Source: Endomicrobium sp.
Lineage (GTDB): Bacteria > Elusimicrobiota > Endomicrobiia > Endomicrobiales > Endomicrobiaceae
Direction: 5' to 3'
Length of the DNA: 39,334 nt
Assembly: GCA_031290625.1 (NCBI GenBank)
Contig: JAITND010000016.1
Coordinates: forward strand, 1-39,334
The notes under the pieces are model-generated. The model was not told where the DNA came from, did no database searches, and saw only the letters and a program-made list of their open reading frames with translations. Below are positions 1 through 8,250 of this stretch, piece by piece. Numbering within the stretch: position 1 is the stretch's first letter; the number at the start of each line of letters is the position of its first letter. Both the position numbers and the translations under genes were made by a program.

Positions 1-529
1 TTCTATACCTCTTTGAGCTTGTATACTTTCGTTATAACAATGTTTTATTTCCTTCATTTCAATAGCAATATCGGCGACGCTAAGCAAACTCTAAGGAGCG
101 ATTCTTCCGGTTACGACAATATTTGACTTCCGGGATAATTGTTTTAAAAGAGCTAAGAATTGTCTTTCATTTATAAATTTATCGCGTAAAGCTATATTAA
201 ATTCTTCCAAAACTATTAAATCGTACTCTTTAGGACTAACAGACGATGATTTTACTTTATCCATAGCTAAACAACAGTCGCTTTTTGCGTCTTTGACGCT
301 TACGTTTTTAAATAGATACGGGTGTTTTTTGGCAAACGAAAAAAATCCAAATTGCCTAGGATTGACAAAATTTTCTGTTCGCTGTAAAACTCCTCTCCCT
401 TAAATAATTGTTTCAGGCAAACTTTAAAACCTTGCCCTAATGAACGAATTATTTATCCTATAGCCGCCGTTGTTTTACCTTTTCCGCTACCAGTATTTAC
501 AATCATCAAAATAGAAAACCCGCCTTCAT
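1..529 (-). pseudogene. cobO: Cob(I)yrinic acid a,c-diamide adenosyltransferase (CobO/BtuR family), degraded and truncated by window edge
   Basis: Minus-strand translation gives [46 protein letters not shown]..., then ...SFAKKHPYLFKNVSVKDAKSDCCLAMDKVKSSSVSPKEYDLIVLEEFNIALRDKF...VVTGRIAP*SLLSVADIAIEMKEIKHCYNESIQAQRGIE. P-loop [10 protein letters not shown] and VVTGR.AP match the family. Two in-frame stops plus a frameshift at the A7 run 339-345. Confidence 0.8.
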
Positions 530-589
530 TTAAGAGAAAGCAGATTTTTCGTAACAAAACACAGTTACGTCAATAATATGCTTTTGTCT

Positions 590-1080
590 CTATTTTATTT
601 CCTTAAACATTTCTTTGGTCGCGCCGCATTTAGGACAACTTTCAGGAGGCTCGCTTCTTAAACGCTCATATCCGCATATCTCGCATTTCCATTTTTTATC
701 GGAAGTTTTTTTGCGCTTGGGTTAGAATAATCTATGCCGAACAGTTTGTCTTTTGGTCTGCTTTCAGGAATGGGACTCGTCTCTTTTTTACCCTCGTACG
801 CATCTTTAGATACGTATAAAGCGCAAAAGCCCGAACCGTATTTTTTTATATCGTTTTCCATGTATCTGCAGGGACAGATTAAATATGAATCCAAACCATA
901 AACGCTAGTTGAAAGCCTGCGCGGACACGAGGCGTATCCATAGCGTTTTAAATTAACGCAAAGATTCTTTAACAGCTCATTTACAAAAACAGAATTTTTA
1001 TTAAAATAATATCCTTTCGCTCGGGCGTTTTTTTTAAGATAAGCTATCAACTCTTCGTTAACGTTTATCCTTGTATTCAC
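590..1080 (-). pseudogene. Ferredoxin-thioredoxin reductase catalytic-chain-like protein with C-terminal rubredoxin-like domain, split by a 1-nt frameshift
   Basis: ORF 658..1080 has CPRR...CPCRY...GSGFCALYVS (FTR catalytic chain). The other frame supplies KKWKCEICGYERLRSEPPESCPKCGATKEMFKEIK*. The frames join if the T7 run (plus strand) at 706-712 were T8. GTG start overlaps the stop of the upstream glutaredoxin gene. Confidence 0.75.
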
Positions 1081-1356
1081 GCCAGCGCATCTTTTATTGC
1101 CTCAGGCTGGAAGCCGCCAATTGTTTTTGTTTTATTGATCACCATTGTAGGGAAACATCCCTGCGGATTTACTAACAACAACTCTTTCATAACTTTGTCT
1201 TGCTCGGCGCTTCCAAGTAAGTCAACGTCAACGTAATCGTATTTAATTCCCATGTCGACTAAAAGACGCTTTGTTTTTTTTACACCACACGTAAGTACTT
1301 AAAGTGTAAAGAAAAACCGAGTTCTTATCATTTTTCCTATCAACATAATTTATCAT
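1077..1356 (-). pseudogene. Glutaredoxin-like protein, frameshifted
   Basis: Frame-corrected translation MINYVDRKNDKNSVFLYTLSTYVWCKKTKRLLVDMGIKYDYVDVDLLGSAEQDKVMKELLLVNPQGCFPTMVINKTKTIGGFQPEAIKDALA*. Frameshift at T8 (plus strand) 1274-1281. Pattern ..WCKKTK, cis-Pro (FPT) and GG loop are glutaredoxin-like. Confidence 0.75.
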
Positions 1357-1440
1357 TTTAATCTCCTATCGCCGTAAAAATATATACGACTCAGATATAA
1401 AATATACGATTACCGCGTAAATTTAACCAAATTTTAATTT

Positions 1441-2133
1441 CTATATCAAATTATGTTCTTTAAAGCTAAAATAATCGTTATTTGAAACTATTATATGGTC
1501 TAAAAGAAGAACTTCTATCGCTTCTAATGCTTTCTTTACTGAAATTGTCGCGGCAATATCGCTTTGAGAAGGACTTAACGTTCCACCTGGGTGATTATGA
1601 GCTATTATTATAGAAGCTGCTTTATTGTTTAAAGCTATTTCCGCTATTTTTCTTGGTATGAGGAAAGATTTATTTACCGTGCCGCTTTCAAGCTCTTTGT
1701 AAAATATTACTCTGTTTCCAGAATCCAGCGTTAAAACATAAACTTTTTCTATTTTTTCTCCGCTTAAAGAGGAAATTAGAAAATCTTTCACTCTATCTGG
1801 AGAGTTTATTTCTTTTTGTCGTTTTACAGCGAGAGAAAGATATAAAGAGGATAGTTTTCTTAAAAATAGTAAAAATCCTGCGGAATAATCCGATAAATTT
1901 TTTATCTTTTTTAAATCGTTTATATCGGCATCTAAAACTTGTTTTAGACTGCCAAATTCTTGTATCAACGCTTTAGCTTGAGGCTTTACGTCTCTTCTGG
2001 GAATTACGTACGTAAGAACCAGTTCCAAAATTTCATAATCGGCAAGACCTTTAAAACCCGTTTCTAAAAACCTATTCCTGAGTCTATTTCTATGTCCGAT
2101 GTAGTGAGGTTTTGACTTTTTTTTAAATATCAA
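1441..2133 (-). CDS. radC: RadC/JAB-domain DNA repair family protein
   Basis: N-terminal HhH-like region and metalloprotease-like motif HNHPGGTLSPSQSD. Confidence 0.9.
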   Translation of the reverse strand: MIFKKKSKPHYIGHRNRLRNRFLETGFKGLADYEILELVLTYVIPRRDVKPQAKALIQEFGSLKQVLDADINDLKKIKNLSDYSAGFLLFLRKLSSLYLSLAVKRQKEINSPDRVKDFLISSLSGEKIEKVYVLTLDSGNRVIFYKELESGTVNKSFLIPRKIAEIALNNKAASIIIAHNHPGGTLSPSQSDIAATISVKKALEAIEVLLLDHIIVSNNDYFSFKEHNLI

Positions 2134-2170
2134 TAGTTTACCTTTTCTCGGATTTCTTTTTTATGAGACG

Positions 2171-2535
2171 TTATTTTTTTATTCCTAAAAAATTTTTCTT
2201 TTGCTCGTTTTGAACGCTTTTTTTCCGATTGCGTATTTTTTCTATCATTTGACGCTTTTTTGACAGTTCGCCGAGAATCTTTTCTTCTATCTTTCCAGCA
2301 AGCAATCGTCTTGCCAAAAATCTGTTTAATCCTTGCGTTCTTTCGCAATGGTTTACTTCCGCGCCAGTAGGCAAATGCTTTAAATAGACGACCGTAGACG
2401 CTTTATTGACATTCTGTCCGCCTTTGCTCGGCAAACGTACAAATTTTTTTCAATATCCGACTCTTTTATCGCATAACGTTCAAAAATTTTACCTACTTCA
2501 GCCTGTTTTTTTAAACTCGCGCCAAAATCTATCAT
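2171..2535 (-). pseudogene. RF-1 domain (GGQ) peptide-chain-release-factor-like protein, split by a 1-nt frameshift
   Basis: N-terminal frame MIDFGASLKKQAEVGKIFERYAIKESDIEK; C-terminal frame KFVRLPSKGGQNVNKASTVVYLKHLPTGAEVNHCERTQGLNRFLARRLLAGKIEEKILGE.... The frames join if the T7 run (plus) at 2444-2450 were T8. Corrected length is 122 codons, with a basic tail. Confidence 0.75.
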
Positions 2536-3146
2536 ATTAAAACCTTTTCTTCTTTAAGTTTTCTTACGAATTCATAAGGTTTAACAAACAAGCAAGCATT
2601 GATTCCGTTTCTCGCAGCAGCTTTAATATTTTCTTCCATATCGTCGGTAAAAAATATTTCCGAAGGCAAAATACCATAATGACTTATTAACTTTTTATAA
2701 ATTTTGTCTTCCGGCTTTCTCAAATGCATTTTATAAGAAAGAAAAAAATCATTAAAAAGAGCAAACACCTCGGGATAACGATCTTTCAAATAATTAAAAT
2801 GCAGCTCATTTGTATTTGACAGTATTGCAAGTTTATATTTACCTGCAAGCATAACTATCAATTCTATTGTTTCAGGCATGGGTTCAAAAATATTATTCCA
2901 GTGAAAAGAAAACTCATTATACGTCCCACTATATTCAGTTCGTTTAGCCAAAATATCATAGAAATCAAAAGAAGAAATATTGCCTTTTTCATAAGAATAC
3001 GCAAATTCAGAATACGTAGGAATCAGCTCGTTAAAATTAGCTATTTTGCGGTTAGGAATTTTTTGGACATAGGCTTTGACAAATTTCATTAAATCAAATC
3101 TGAATATAACATTGCCCAAATCAAATACAATAACTTTTGCAGACAT
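2532..3146 (-). CDS. HAD superfamily hydrolase (subfamily IA-like)
   Basis: Likely start at MSAKVIVFDLGNVIFRFD. Motifs DxG, LSNTNE, K(PEDKIY) and FTDDMEENI. Confidence 0.85.
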   Translation of the reverse strand: MSAKVIVFDLGNVIFRFDLMKFVKAYVQKIPNRKIANFNELIPTYSEFAYSYEKGNISSFDFYDILAKRTEYSGTYNEFSFHWNNIFEPMPETIELIVMLAGKYKLAILSNTNELHFNYLKDRYPEVFALFNDFFLSYKMHLRKPEDKIYKKLISHYGILPSEIFFTDDMEENIKAAARNGINACLFVKPYEFVRKLKEEKVLI

Positions 3147-3147
3147 G

Positions 3148-3843
3148 CTAAGCTCTCGGGTGGCGAATATCCTTGCCATGCACCATAAAAATTACATCTT
3201 CGCAAATGTTAGTCGCGTGATCGCCAAGCCGTTCTATGCTTTTAGCTATAAACATCAAGTCCGTTGCCAGTTGAATAGTATCCGAATCAGGCAATTTAAT
3301 CATCACTGTTTTCAATTCGCTTATAATTGCGTCTCTTAAACCGTCTACTTCGTTATCTTTAGATAAAACAGACATGGCTAAATCAGAATCGCTAGTATTA
3401 AAAGATTTTATACAATCTATAATCATACTTTGAACAATCCCTATCATCTTTGGAATATTGACGAGAGGCTTGACTTCAGGATACTTTATTAAATCTAAAG
3501 ACATCTTGGCTATGTTTAAAGACTCGTCTCCCATTCTCTCTAAATCGCTGTTGATTCGCATTGCCGAAGTTATAAATCTTAAATCCGCTCCCGCCGGTTG
3601 GTTTAAAGCTATAAGTTTTAAACATTTATCGTCAATAACTATTTCCTGAATATTAACTTCTTTTTCCAAAGAAAGAACCGTATCTATTTGATTGGGATCT
3701 CTGGAAACAAGCTCGTTAGTCGCCGCTTGTATCATTTTTTGAACAAGACCCGCCATATCAAGAAGATGATTTTGTAAGTTGCTCATTTCAACGTCAAAGC
3801 GCCGCATACCGGGTGCCTCCTTAACCAAATCTGCCGCTGACAT
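3148..3843 (-). CDS. phoU: Phosphate-signalling regulator PhoU
   Basis: Tandem PhoU helical repeats (MRRFDVEMSNLQNHLLDMAGLVQKMI...; RMGDESLNIAKMS; ERLGDHATNICEDVIFMVHGKD). Start may be MSAADL (3843) or MRRFDV (3807). Confidence 0.9.
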   Translation of the reverse strand: MSAADLVKEAPGMRRFDVEMSNLQNHLLDMAGLVQKMIQAATNELVSRDPNQIDTVLSLEKEVNIQEIVIDDKCLKLIALNQPAGADLRFITSAMRINSDLERMGDESLNIAKMSLDLIKYPEVKPLVNIPKMIGIVQSMIIDCIKSFNTSDSDLAMSVLSKDNEVDGLRDAIISELKTVMIKLPDSDTIQLATDLMFIAKSIERLGDHATNICEDVIFMVHGKDIRHPRA

Positions 3844-4612
3844 AATCGTCAGTCTCTTTTCTTGAGGGATTAGTAAATATTTTCTCAGTTTTATCAAACT
3901 CTATAAGCCTACCCATAAACATAAAAGCCGTCTCTTGCGAAACTCTGGCCGCTTGCTGCATATTGTGCGTTACTATTACTATCGTATAATTCTCTTTAAG
4001 CTTAATAATCAACTCTTCAATATTTCTCGTGGCAACGGGATCGAGAGACGAACACGGCTCATCAAGAAGAATAATACGCGGAGCTATAGCAATAACCCTT
4101 GCTATACAAAGCCTCTGTTGCTGTTCCAAAGTTAAAGATAACGCCGACTTACGAAGCTTATCTTTTATATCGTTCCATAACAAAACGGCTTTTAAACTTT
4201 TTTCTACTGTTTCATTTATAACGTCTTTATCCGAAGCTATTCTGTTTACTTTAAGACCAAAAGCCACATTTTCGTGAATTGAAATTGGAAAAGGATTAGG
4301 TCTTTGGAAAACCATTCCTACGTTTTTCCTTAATATATCTACATCGGTGTCTTCAGCGTAAATATTACGATTAGAAATATTTATTTCACCGACGGTATGA
4401 ACATCGTCTATTGTGTCATTAATTCTGTTTATAGACCTCAATAGCGTGGATTTCCCGCACCCTGAAGGACCTATCATGGCAGTTACGCGGTTTTCCCCTA
4501 TGCTTATGTTAATATCTTTAAGCGCATGAAAATCAGAATAATACAGATTAAAATTTTTTATTTCTATTATGGACATAACAAAACTACTCCTAACCTTTGC
4601 AATAACAAACAA
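3821..4612 (-). CDS. pstB: Phosphate ABC transporter ATP-binding protein PstB with altered signature motif
   Basis: Walker A GPSGCGKST, MVFQRPNPFPISIHENVAFGL, Walker B RIILLDEP, H-loop VTHN. The ABC signature reads LTLEQQQRL instead of LSGGQQQRL. Likely start is internal (MSIIEIKNF). Confidence 0.9.
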   Translation of the reverse strand: MFVIAKVRSSFVMSIIEIKNFNLYYSDFHALKDINISIGENRVTAMIGPSGCGKSTLLRSINRINDTIDDVHTVGEINISNRNIYAEDTDVDILRKNVGMVFQRPNPFPISIHENVAFGLKVNRIASDKDVINETVEKSLKAVLLWNDIKDKLRKSALSLTLEQQQRLCIARVIAIAPRIILLDEPCSSLDPVATRNIEELIIKLKENYTIVIVTHNMQQAARVSQETAFMFMGRLIEFDKTEKIFTNPSRKETDDYVSGRFG

Positions 4613-4615
4613 AGA

Positions 4616-5551
4616 TTAAAACCGCATATTTTTTAAAATATTTAAAGCAAGCTCTACCGAGTCTCTACCCTGTTCTCCTGAAACAGCGGGCTTTTTGCCT
4701 TCTATAACGCTGCTTATGAAGTTGTCCAATTCATAAAAAAGCGGCTCATTTGGCGGGAGTTTGGGTTTCTTTACATCTATATCAAAAAGCGACGCAATTT
4801 TTTCTCTTCCCTCTTTTTTTACATAAACTTTAAGATTTTTTCCAGCATAGTCTATTGAAACATAACTATCAGGCTGAAAAATCCTTATCTTCCTATACTT
4901 TTCCATAGAAACTCTGCTTGCAGAAACATCCGCCACACAACCGCCGGCATATCTTAATCTAACCTTAGCAATATCCTCAGTATCTGATAGAATTTTGGCT
5001 CCGTGAGCTTCCAAAGATACAACTTTATCTTTAACAAGATAAAACAATATGTCCAGGTCGTGTATCATCAAGTCTAAAACCACGCCGATATGATTAGTTC
5101 TTGGATCGTATGGTCCAAGCCTGTTAACCTCAATAAACTTAGGGCTGCTGATAAATGGAACGGCAGCTATAATTGCAGGATTAAATCTTTCAACATGACC
5201 GACTTGTAGAACTAAATTTCTAGATTTTGCTATTTCTATAAGTTCTTCCGCCTCAGCAACGTTTAAAGTAAAAGGTTTTTCCACCAAACAATGAACGCCG
5301 CTTTGTAGAAGAGGTTTTGCAACTTGATAGTGATACGGCGTCGGAACGGATATAACTGCAGCGTCGACGTCTCCGACAAGCTCATTAAAATCCGTTAAGT
5401 AATTTGTTTTGTTTGCTTTTGCTATTTTTTCAGCTCTTTCGGCGTCGGCATCTACAACAAATTCAAGTTTTGAATCATGGCGCTCCCCCAAAATTCTGGC
5501 GTGGTGTCGTCCTAGAGAGCCAACTCCTATTACCGCGGTCCTTATACTCAT
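4616..5551 (-). CDS. gnnA: Gfo/Idh/MocA-family oxidoreductase, likely UDP-GlcNAc 3-dehydrogenase GnnA
   Basis: Rossmann GVGSLGRHHARIL, LVEKPFTLN, GHVERFNP. Adjacent to an aminotransferase and lpxI/lpxA. Confidence 0.75.
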   Translation of the reverse strand: MSIRTAVIGVGSLGRHHARILGERHDSKLEFVVDADAERAEKIAKANKTNYLTDFNELVGDVDAAVISVPTPYHYQVAKPLLQSGVHCLVEKPFTLNVAEAEELIEIAKSRNLVLQVGHVERFNPAIIAAVPFISSPKFIEVNRLGPYDPRTNHIGVVLDLMIHDLDILFYLVKDKVVSLEAHGAKILSDTEDIAKVRLRYAGGCVADVSASRVSMEKYRKIRIFQPDSYVSIDYAGKNLKVYVKKEGREKIASLFDIDVKKPKLPPNEPLFYELDNFISSVIEGKKPAVSGEQGRDSVELALNILKNMRF

Positions 5552-6642
5552 TTTTTATAACTCTTTACTACTTTAATTATTTCGTCGACTTCCGCCGCTA
5601 AAAGCGACGGGTGGACAGGAAGAGACGCAACTTCCATCGCGGCTTTTTCAGCTTCTTTACAAAGACCAGATTTATATCCGAGTTTTTTATAAAGCGGCTG
5701 CTTATATATTACGCAAGGATAATAAACTCCGCTTCCTACGCCTTTATCAGCAAGATGCTTCATAAAACTCTCTCTTTCCTTTGAAGAAATTCTTACCGTA
5801 TATTGATGAAAAACATGCCTGCAATTTTCAGGAATATAAGGAGTTTGCAAAAACTCTAAATCTTTAAAAGCTTCATTGTATTTTTTTGCATTCGCTATTC
5901 TTTTTTCAATCCAACTTTCAAGCTGTTCAAGTTGAGCTATGCCTATAGCCGCAGCTAAGTTTGTCAGTCTGAAATTATATCCTAAAACTGTATGCGTAGA
6001 ACGCCCTTCTCTGCCATGGTTTATAATTTGCCTGCCGTATTTATCGGCTTTTGCGTCGTTTGTAAGAACTATTCCTCCTTCTCCGGTCATCATATTCTTT
6101 GTCGCATAAAAAGAAAACGCCGCAGCATTGCCAAAAGATCCCGCTTTTTTATTTTTAAATTCCGCTCCATGCGACTGGCAAGCGTCTTCTACAAGCTTAA
6201 ATTTATATTTCTTTTTCAACTTTACAATCGCGTCCATATTGCAAGTAAGCCCGTACAAATGCACTATTACGGCAGCTTTAACATTCTTTTCTTTTTTTAA
6301 CGTCTCTTCCAATTTAATAGGATCTATGTTAAAGGTTTTCGGATCAATGTCTACAAAAATTGGTTTTGCTCCGCAAAAAAGAATGGAGTTGGCAGTAGCT
6401 ATAAAAGTAAAAGGAGTAGTAATTACCTTGTCGCCGGGCTTAACGCCAAACATCAAAAGCGCCGTATGGATAGACGTAGTTCCGTTAGCGTTAGCTATGC
6501 CAAATTTAGCGCCGCAATAGTCTGCAAAAGATTGCTCAAATTGGGACACGTATTTGCCGCTCGCTAAAATTCTTGAATTCAAAACGTCATTTACCAACCG
6601 TCTTTCTCTCTCTCCGATAATCGGACAAGCAACATTTATCAT
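5548..6642 (-). CDS. gnnB: DegT/DnrJ/EryC1-family aminotransferase, likely GnnB
   Basis: NANGTTSIH, VEDACQSHGAEFKNKKAGSFG, SFYATKNMMTGEGG (PLP lysine). 4-nt overlap with gnnA. Confidence 0.75.
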   Translation of the reverse strand: MINVACPIIGERERRLVNDVLNSRILASGKYVSQFEQSFADYCGAKFGIANANGTTSIHTALLMFGVKPGDKVITTPFTFIATANSILFCGAKPIFVDIDPKTFNIDPIKLEETLKKEKNVKAAVIVHLYGLTCNMDAIVKLKKKYKFKLVEDACQSHGAEFKNKKAGSFGNAAAFSFYATKNMMTGEGGIVLTNDAKADKYGRQIINHGREGRSTHTVLGYNFRLTNLAAAIGIAQLEQLESWIEKRIANAKKYNEAFKDLEFLQTPYIPENCRHVFHQYTVRISSKERESFMKHLADKGVGSGVYYPCVIYKQPLYKKLGYKSGLCKEAEKAAMEVASLPVHPSLLAAEVDEIIKVVKSYKK

Positions 6643-6659
6643 TTTTTACCTCTGTTATT

Positions 6660-7460
6660 TTATATTCCAATTATAGTCGTACCGAGCTTTTTCGCTTTTT
6701 CTATCGCTTCATCTTTATCCAACATCAAAGTAACGCCGGACTCTATCGCTATCGCTCTTACTTTGTTTTCTTTTAAAGTATTAATTGTGTTAAGCCCTAT
6801 AACGGGAACATCAAACCTAAAATCTTGATTTGGCTTTGCAACTTTAACAACTATAGAATTCGCTCCTCCAAGAGCATACGCTCTTTTAATACATTCATCC
6901 GTCCCTTCTACAGATTCCACTGCAAGAACAGACTTATCTTTCACAACAACAGTCTGACCTATATCAAACCCTGAAATATCTTTAGCTATCTTATATCCAA
7001 ACTCTACGTCTTTATTTTCATCTGAAGAAAGCTTCTTTCCGGCTATCAAACCTTTTGGAGCAAGCAAATGTTTTAGATAGGCGTGAGATACTATAAGATG
7101 CATTCCGTCCTTTTCAAATTCGTCGGCAATTGTTTTTAGGATTGTATCCGTTTTCTTATTTATCAAACTTCCCATTACTTTAATAGCGCGAAAGTCCATG
7201 CTTATAGCAGAATAAATTTTTACGTGTTTAACTTGACCCGCCGTTATAACAGTTTTTACATTTTCGCTTTTTAGAGCATCTATAATTTTTTGAAACTTTC
7301 CTACTGAAAGCCAATATGTTTTATCGCAGATTTTTTCCAAATCAGAATCGGCTTCTTCTTTTAGAGCAATGCAAATTACTCTATCGCCGCTTCTTTTTAT
7401 TTCTTCGGCAACCAAAAACGGAAATCTGTTGTTTCCTGCTATCAAGCCTATATTTTCCAC
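6660..7460 (-). CDS. lpxI: UDP-2,3-diacylglucosamine pyrophosphatase LpxI
   Basis: MENIGLIAGNNRFPFLVAEEI... and DMHLIVSHAYLKHLLAPKGLI-type LpxI (DUF1009) features; lipid A operon context. Confidence 0.9.
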   Translation of the reverse strand: MENIGLIAGNNRFPFLVAEEIKRSGDRVICIALKEEADSDLEKICDKTYWLSVGKFQKIIDALKSENVKTVITAGQVKHVKIYSAISMDFRAIKVMGSLINKKTDTILKTIADEFEKDGMHLIVSHAYLKHLLAPKGLIAGKKLSSDENKDVEFGYKIAKDISGFDIGQTVVVKDKSVLAVESVEGTDECIKRAYALGGANSIVVKVAKPNQDFRFDVPVIGLNTINTLKENKVRAIAIESGVTLMLDKDEAIEKAKKLGTTIIGI

Positions 7461-7483
7461 TATCGTAATAACTCCTTAAAAAA

Positions 7484-8248
7484 CTATCCGGGTCTGGCAA
7501 TACCTCTTTTAGAATTTTTAATAAACGTTACTATTTCTTGCACCGCTATAGATTTACTTTGTCCAAGCTCTGACAAAGCGTCTTTAAGCATTAACTTTGA
7601 CATAAAAAGAGCGCGGTACGCCTCTTTCACAGCGTTAATTTCTTCCGTAGGCATTTTCCTTCTTCTCATACCTACCAAGTTCAAACCGTTCGGCGCAGCT
7701 CTATATCCCGCGCACAAGACGTAAGGAATTATATCCATTGTTACAGTAGCGCCCGAGCCAACCATAACGCCCTTTCCGACTTTAGTAAACTGATGCAAAC
7801 CTACGGTAGCGCTTACAAAAGCGTCATCTCCAACCTCTACATGTCCACCTATTGCAGAACAATTTGCAACAATAACATTGTTACCTACTCTAGCGTCGTG
7901 AGCTGCGTGCGATGACGCCATAAAATAACAATTTTTTCCTATGATTGTTTTTCCCGTCTTGGCAGATCCTCTGTTAAAAGTTACGAACTCTCTGGCTACG
8001 GTCCCGTCGCCTACGCAAACTCTTGAAGGTTCATCTTTATAGCTTAAATCCTGAGGAGCTGTTCCAATAGAAGCTGAATGGTAAATTTTACAATTCTTAC
8101 CGATTTCGGCGTATTGTATGTAAGCGTTTGAACCAATAATGGCGCCATCGCCTATTACAACATCTTTACCTATCACCGTATAAGCGCCTATTACGACATT
8201 GTCGCCTATAATAACAGATTTATCAATTATCGCAGTTTGGTGTATCAT
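7484..8248 (-). CDS. lpxA: Acyl-ACP--UDP-GlcNAc O/N-acyltransferase LpxA, copy 1 (diverged)
   Basis: Left-handed beta-helix hexapeptides; SSHAAHDA and VGLHQFTKVG catalytic region; GLNLVGMRRRK. Reads QDLSYKDE where copy 2 has QDLKYQGE. Confidence 0.88.
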   Translation of the reverse strand: MIHQTAIIDKSVIIGDNVVIGAYTVIGKDVVIGDGAIIGSNAYIQYAEIGKNCKIYHSASIGTAPQDLSYKDEPSRVCVGDGTVAREFVTFNRGSAKTGKTIIGKNCYFMASSHAAHDARVGNNVIVANCSAIGGHVEVGDDAFVSATVGLHQFTKVGKGVMVGSGATVTMDIIPYVLCAGYRAAPNGLNLVGMRRRKMPTEEINAVKEAYRALFMSKLMLKDALSELGQSKSIAVQEIVTFIKNSKRGIARPG

Positions 8249-8250
8249 TT

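Noticed and set aside
2130-2348. 72-aa ORF rich in Lys/Arg
   Set aside because: It is an alternative frame of the GGQ release-factor-like gene; the other frame carries the conserved motifs.
5992-6520. Plus-strand ORFs such as 5992..6300 and 6128..6520
   Set aside because: Antisense to strongly supported minus-strand genes, with no recognisable motifs. The same applies to almost all plus-strand ORFs in the track (e.g. 10708..11205, 17376..17765, 32965..33417).
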